A DNA stretch of 64,000 bases. Origin: Methanosarcina sp. KYL-1 (GTDB lineage: Archaea > Halobacteriota > Methanosarcinia > Methanosarcinales > Methanosarcinaceae). Made by a program: the position numbers and the translations under genes. The notes beneath the pieces were generated by a model. That model saw nothing but the letters and a program-made list of their open reading frames with translations. It was not told the DNA's origin and did no database searches. Positions 60,508-64,000 of this stretch are shown one piece after another. The stretch spans positions 62,001 through 126,000 of the forward strand of contig NZ_VOUA01000006.1 of NCBI RefSeq assembly GCF_024372725.1, in the 5' to 3' direction. The stretch's first letter is position 1. Each line of letters starts with the position of its first letter.

Positions 60508-63051
60508 ATGTCTGACAAAAATTCCACCTGCACCCCCCCCGAAATCCTCGCCCCTGCCGGCGACTACGACGCCTTGCTCGCTGCAATAAAAGGAGGAGCT
60601 GATGCCGTCTACCTTGGGGTCGGTGAGTTTAATGCCCGCCAGGGGGCAAAGAACTTCACTCTTGATGACCTGGAAGCCGCAGTGGACCTTGCCCACTCCC
60701 ACGGCGTTTCCGTATACCTTGCCCTGAACATCCCCATTAAACAAAAAGAACTTCAGGACGCCCTTGACATAATCGACCGCTCATACGCCGTCGGAATCGA
60801 CGCTGTCATCCTGCAGGACCTCGGGCTCCTCAGGCTTCTTACGGAAATCTATCCCGACCTCTCCCTTCATGCCAGCACCCAGATGACAATCCACAACAAG
60901 CCCGGGGTCGACTTTGCTTCCGGCCTCGGGGCAAAAAGGGTCATTGTTTCCAGGGAACTCTCCACCGAAGAGGTCAAAGACATAGTGGAGCACTCAAAAG
61001 TCGGAATCGAGATCTTCGTCCACGGTGCCCTCTGCTACTCCTATTCCGGGAGGTGCCTCTTCAGCAGCTTCCTCCACGACCGGAGCGCAAACCGGGGGGC
61101 CTGTGCCCAGCCCTGCCGCCGCCGCTACAGGTTTGTGGTAAACGGCAGGGAAGTGGACGAAAGGCATGTGGGGGGCAGCTACCCCATAAGCTGTGCCGAA
61201 CTCTGCACGCTCCCGGGGCTGGAAGATATCGTAAATACGGGGGTTGTAAGCCTCAAGATCGAAGGCCGGATGAAAAAGCCCGAATATGTTACGGCAAGTG
61301 CAGATGCCTACAAAACCGCAGTCGAAAGCATCTGCATGCCCGGGGAAAACCCGACCAGGGAAGAGCTTGAAGCAAAAGAAGCCGAGCTTGCAAAACTCTT
61401 TTACAGGGGCTTTACAAAGGGCTTCGTGCTCGGGGAAAAGGGTGTCTCCCACCCGAAATACAGCTCAAACTACGGGGCATACCTCGGGAAAGTCCTGGAC
61501 CTCTCCCGTTCACAGGGCACCACAAAGCTTACCCTGAGGCTGGATGAGGACCTCCACGTAAAAGACGGGGTCAGCATCTTTACGCGGGAACGCATGCTCG
61601 GCTCTGCGGTAACCGGGATCGTTACGATTGCAGGCGAGCGCGTTAAAAGTGCAAAGAAAGGCGAAAAAGTGGGGCTTGAGATCAGCTCCAAAACCGGAAG
61701 AGCCGTCCAGCGGGGAGACGAACTCTACCTCACAACAGACACCCAGCTCCTGGACACCCTCCAGAAAACAAAGCTAAAACCCCTTCCCGTAAGCCTTAAG
61801 GTGAGCGCCAGGACCGGAGAGCGGTTTACAGTCGAAATCGGAGATGAAGAAGGCAACAGCGCCGAATTTGCCGAGGATTATATTGTCCAGGAAGCCCAGA
61901 AATCCGCAACTACGGAAGAACAGGTCAGAAAGGCGATGGAGAGCCTTGGGGACACTCCTTTTGAAGCCAAAGACGTCGTAATCGAAGCCGGTGAGAACAT
62001 CTTTATCCCGGTAGGCGTGCTCAAGAACGCCAGGCGTAAGGCCGCCGACCTGCTGCTGGAAAAAAGGCTCCAGACCTATAAAAAAGAGCAAAAGCACCCC
62101 AAACTGACGGATTTCAGCCACCTGTGCATTGCGGAAGACAGCAAACCTGAAGCCAGCGGGAGCAGGGAAAGCAGAGGGAGCAAAAGAGAGGCAAACAAAA
62201 CCCTCCCTGCAAGAGATCTCCTCCTGAGTGTGGAAGTGCAGGATATTTTCTCCTTTTTCCAGGCAGCAGCCGCAGGTGCAGACATTGTCTATATCCTGAT
62301 TTCGCGCTTCGAAGATCTGATGGCCCCGGCAAATGCGGAAAAGCTCGAGGCCCTGAAAGCCGGGGGAGTCGAACTCGTCTTCCGTATCCCCAGGATTACC
62401 CATGACCGCGAACTTGAGGAACTGAGCCCCCTCCTCGAAAAAGTCAGGGACGCAGGCTTCAGTGTGGCATGTGCCAGCCTCGGGGCGGTCCAGCTTGCAA
62501 GAACACTTTCCGTACCCTTTGTCGTCCAGAAGGGCTTCAACATTTTCAACGCCTTTTCTGCCAGCACCTTCTACCGGGCTGGCGCGTACAGGGCAACCCT
62601 TTCAAGCGAACTGAACCTGAGTGAGATTAAGAACATCTGCGAAGCCCTCCAGACCTGCGAGGGTTCAGGCCAGACCGAAATTGTCGTGTACGGCCGGGAA
62701 CTTATGCTGATTACTGAAAATGACCTCATGAAGCCCCTCGTCGACAGGAAAATCGTAAGGAAAGACAGCGACGTGCTCCTTGCTGACCGGGACGGCTCCG
62801 AATTCCCCGTCATACGCCAGGGGACCAGGACCCTTATCTACAACTCAAAAGTGCTTGACATGCTGAAGTATGTTAAGAACCTGAAAGGGTATGGGGTGGA
62901 CGTGCTCCGGCTTGACCTTTCCCTGAGCAGCGCAGCCGAAGTAAAAGAGGTTACAGAGGCTTACAGGGAAGCACTTGCAGGAAAAGAGGCTAAGCTGAAG
63001 CCTGCAAGAGGCGTTGAATATACGACCGGGCATTATTTTAAGGGGATTTGA
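60508..63051 (+). CDS. U32 family peptidase-like protein with DUF3656-type C-terminal part
   Basis: An 847-residue member of the U32 family. The N-terminal TIM-barrel-like domain has APAGDYDALLAAIKGGADAVYLG, the U32 signature EIFVHGALCYSYSGRCLFSS and the Cys-rich NRGACAQPCRRRYRF. Bacterial relatives (RlhA, TrhP) are RNA hydroxylation enzymes, and the Cys residues may hold an Fe-S cluster. The middle and C-terminal regions form a second barrel-like domain. A charged low-complexity linker (SGSRESRGSKREA) joins them at about residues 550-565. The role in archaea is probably tRNA or rRNA modification rather than proteolysis, but this is inferred. Confidence 0.88.
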   Translation: MSDKNSTCTPPEILAPAGDYDALLAAIKGGADAVYLGVGEFNARQGAKNFTLDDLEAAVDLAHSHGVSVYLALNIPIKQKELQDALDIIDRSYAVGIDAVILQDLGLLRLLTEIYPDLSLHASTQMTIHNKPGVDFASGLGAKRVIVSRELSTEEVKDIVEHSKVGIEIFVHGALCYSYSGRCLFSSFLHDRSANRGACAQPCRRRYRFVVNGREVDERHVGGSYPISCAELCTLPGLEDIVNTGVVSLKIEGRMKKPEYVTASADAYKTAVESICMPGENPTREELEAKEAELAKLFYRGFTKGFVLGEKGVSHPKYSSNYGAYLGKVLDLSRSQGTTKLTLRLDEDLHVKDGVSIFTRERMLGSAVTGIVTIAGERVKSAKKGEKVGLEISSKTGRAVQRGDELYLTTDTQLLDTLQKTKLKPLPVSLKVSARTGERFTVEIGDEEGNSAEFAEDYIVQEAQKSATTEEQVRKAMESLGDTPFEAKDVVIEAGENIFIPVGVLKNARRKAADLLLEKRLQTYKKEQKHPKLTDFSHLCIAEDSKPEASGSRESRGSKREANKTLPARDLLLSVEVQDIFSFFQAAAAGADIVYILISRFEDLMAPANAEKLEALKAGGVELVFRIPRITHDRELEELSPLLEKVRDAGFSVACASLGAVQLARTLSVPFVVQKGFNIFNAFSASTFYRAGAYRATLSSELNLSEIKNICEALQTCEGSGQTEIVVYGRELMLITENDLMKPLVDRKIVRKDSDVLLADRDGSEFPVIRQGTRTLIYNSKVLDMLKYVKNLKGYGVDVLRLDLSLSSAAEVKEVTEAYREALAGKEAKLKPARGVEYTTGHYFKGI

Positions 63052-63629
63052 TTTTTAAGGGAGTCTGATAAGTAAAAATAAGGAGATTTCAGTCACTCAT
63101 TTTTAATGGGGCTGGCATGCGATAAAAGAAGACATGAGCTGGTTTGGAATTCATGAGCTGATTTGGAATTCATGAGCTGATTTGGAATTCATGAGCTGAT
63201 TTGGAATTCAAATTATGAATTCTAACCCAGGCAACGTCATTCGTTATACTGAACCGTTCTTGTACGCTCGACGCAGGAGAGCGGCCTTTCCCGTAATAAG
63301 AAAAAACGCACATGAAATTCTTTGAATAACAGGCACAAATAATGAAAGTACTTGAGAGCACTTTCATGCCAAGAAGAAAAATAAGAATAGGTAGATCATA
63401 ACCTAAATCTGTTTTTAGTAACTTTTATGGTCTCTCATAACTTCTTCTTCTTCCTGCTTTACCTCCTCTCAACTCGTTTTCTTCGACTTCTATTTGGGCT
63501 TTGTAGAAATCCTCTAAGTTATGTTTTTACCCAAAAAGTTATAAAAATAAAATTGTAAAAATGCTTCTTATTTTCAGAGGATTTCTACAGAGCCAGGATA
63601 AGTTCTATATAAAAATTCAAAAGGCTTTT
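63052..63629. other. Intergenic region with tandem repeat
   Basis: It includes the 19-base repeat array at 63133-63208. The remainder has no credible gene; a minus-strand open frame at 63170-63367 lacks any family resemblance. A T-rich stretch with inverted character (TAGAAATCCTCT...AGAGGATTTCTA) at about 63504-63590 could form a long hairpin loop. Confidence 0.5.
63133..63208. repeat. 19-bp tandem repeat, 4 copies
   Basis: The unit CATGAGCTG(A/G)TTTGGAATT is repeated four times with one substitution. Confidence 0.97.
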
Positions 63630-64000
63630 TTATTGAATAGAACTGATCAGCTCATAGAAGTATTTTGGGTCATGAGTGTAATAAAGGTTGTACCATGAAT
63701 CTAACGTTTGCAGTGAGAATAAACCCAGTTTCTTCAACACGTGAACAGTAAATTCCAATGGAGCTGTTCCGGAAGCAGTAATCAGATTCCCGTCTGTTAC
63801 CGCTGGCTCTTGCTTATAGTACATTTCTCCTGCATAATTTGGGCATGTCATTTTAAGAAATCCAAGATCGTTGCTAGTATGCCACCTTTTATTCAGCATC
63901 CCACTTTCAGCAAGTCCTATTGTAGCGCCGCAAATTGCTCCAACAATTACATCTTCCCGCAAAAATTCTTCAGCCTTTTTTAAAATAGGGTTGTGAATTG
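63630..64000 (-). CDS. DJ-1/PfpI family protein, 5' end cut by window edge
   Basis: The C-terminal 123 residues of a DJ-1/PfpI class I amidotransferase-like protein; the frame runs off the right edge. The nucleophile-elbow Cys is in GAICGATIGLAESG, followed by RWHTSND and the conserved ITASGTAPLEFTVHVLKKLG. Members include deglycases, proteases and YhbO/YajL-like stress proteins; the lack of the N-terminus prevents a finer call. Confidence 0.88.
   Translation of the reverse strand, partial: IHNPILKKAEEFLREDVIVGAICGATIGLAESGMLNKRWHTSNDLGFLKMTCPNYAGEMYYKQEPAVTDGNLITASGTAPLEFTVHVLKKLGLFSLQTLDSWYNLYYTHDPKYFYELISSIQ

Overview
The window is archaeal and almost certainly from a Methanosarcina species. 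Evidence includes archaeal-type genes (RNA polymerase subunit F, ribosomal protein L21e, Pus10, TrmY, Trm1, SepCysS), TATA-box promoters, very long AT-rich intergenic regions full of short tandem repeats, V4R-domain and HisKA_2-type sensors, PGF-CTERM surface proteins and NosD-like beta-helix proteins. These assignments come from reading the sequence; no database search was run.

Layout. 1-4.3 kb (minus): an information-processing block, trmY, pus10, rpl21e, rpoF and a DUF655 gene cut by the window edge. Pus10 and TrmY act in sequence on tRNA position 54. 4.6-13.8 kb: a metallophosphoesterase, an MgtC/DUF4010 membrane protein, a cupredoxin-like lipoprotein and its decayed paralogue, trm1, a winged-helix protein, a DUF2110 protein, an MsvR-like redox regulator with its own operator, and pspA-pspAA. 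13.9-21.9 kb: a universal stress protein, a PAS/GAF histidine kinase, a lipoprotein, a tight three-gene operon (ABC ATPase, HypB/UreG-like GTPase, Fe-S protein) that looks like metallocentre assembly, and thiM-thiE.

22.6-32.9 kb is a defence island: complete type I restriction-modification (hsdM, hsdS, hsdR), a DUF262/HNH protein of the GmrSD type, a patch of hairpins, and an AT-rich three-gene cassette ending in a QueC-like (QatC-like) enzyme. The cassette lacks the QatA ATPase and QatD nuclease and has two small unrecognised partners, the first beginning Met-Gly-Gly. It is the best candidate here for an undescribed system.

33.4-43.4 kb is a sulfur/cysteine/Fe-S block: a cysteine-motif HTH regulator divergent from iscS-iscU-nadA-radical SAM, then two tRNA-Cys(GCA) genes, SepCysS, O-acetylhomoserine sulfhydrylase, homoserine O-acetyltransferase with CBS domains, and a free-standing ThrRS-type editing domain. 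The palindrome TCACAATTGTGA recurs at the regulator, iscS and tRNA-Cys/SepCysS promoters and far upstream of the ABC/GTPase/Fe-S operon, suggesting a local cysteine/Fe-S regulon.

43.6-64 kb: a class I amidotransferase and a decayed fragment of it, cell-surface proteins (NosD-like, a CARDB-repeat protein, a PGF-CTERM protein), a zinc-ribbon membrane protein, a half-length MATE transporter, a hybrid histidine kinase with a response regulator, two alpha/beta hydrolases, a U32 peptidase and an edge-cut DJ-1/PfpI gene. Three genes (MgtC-like, universal stress protein, editing domain) have a good Shine-Dalgarno sequence placed in front of ACG, ACG and ATT where the family start would lie.
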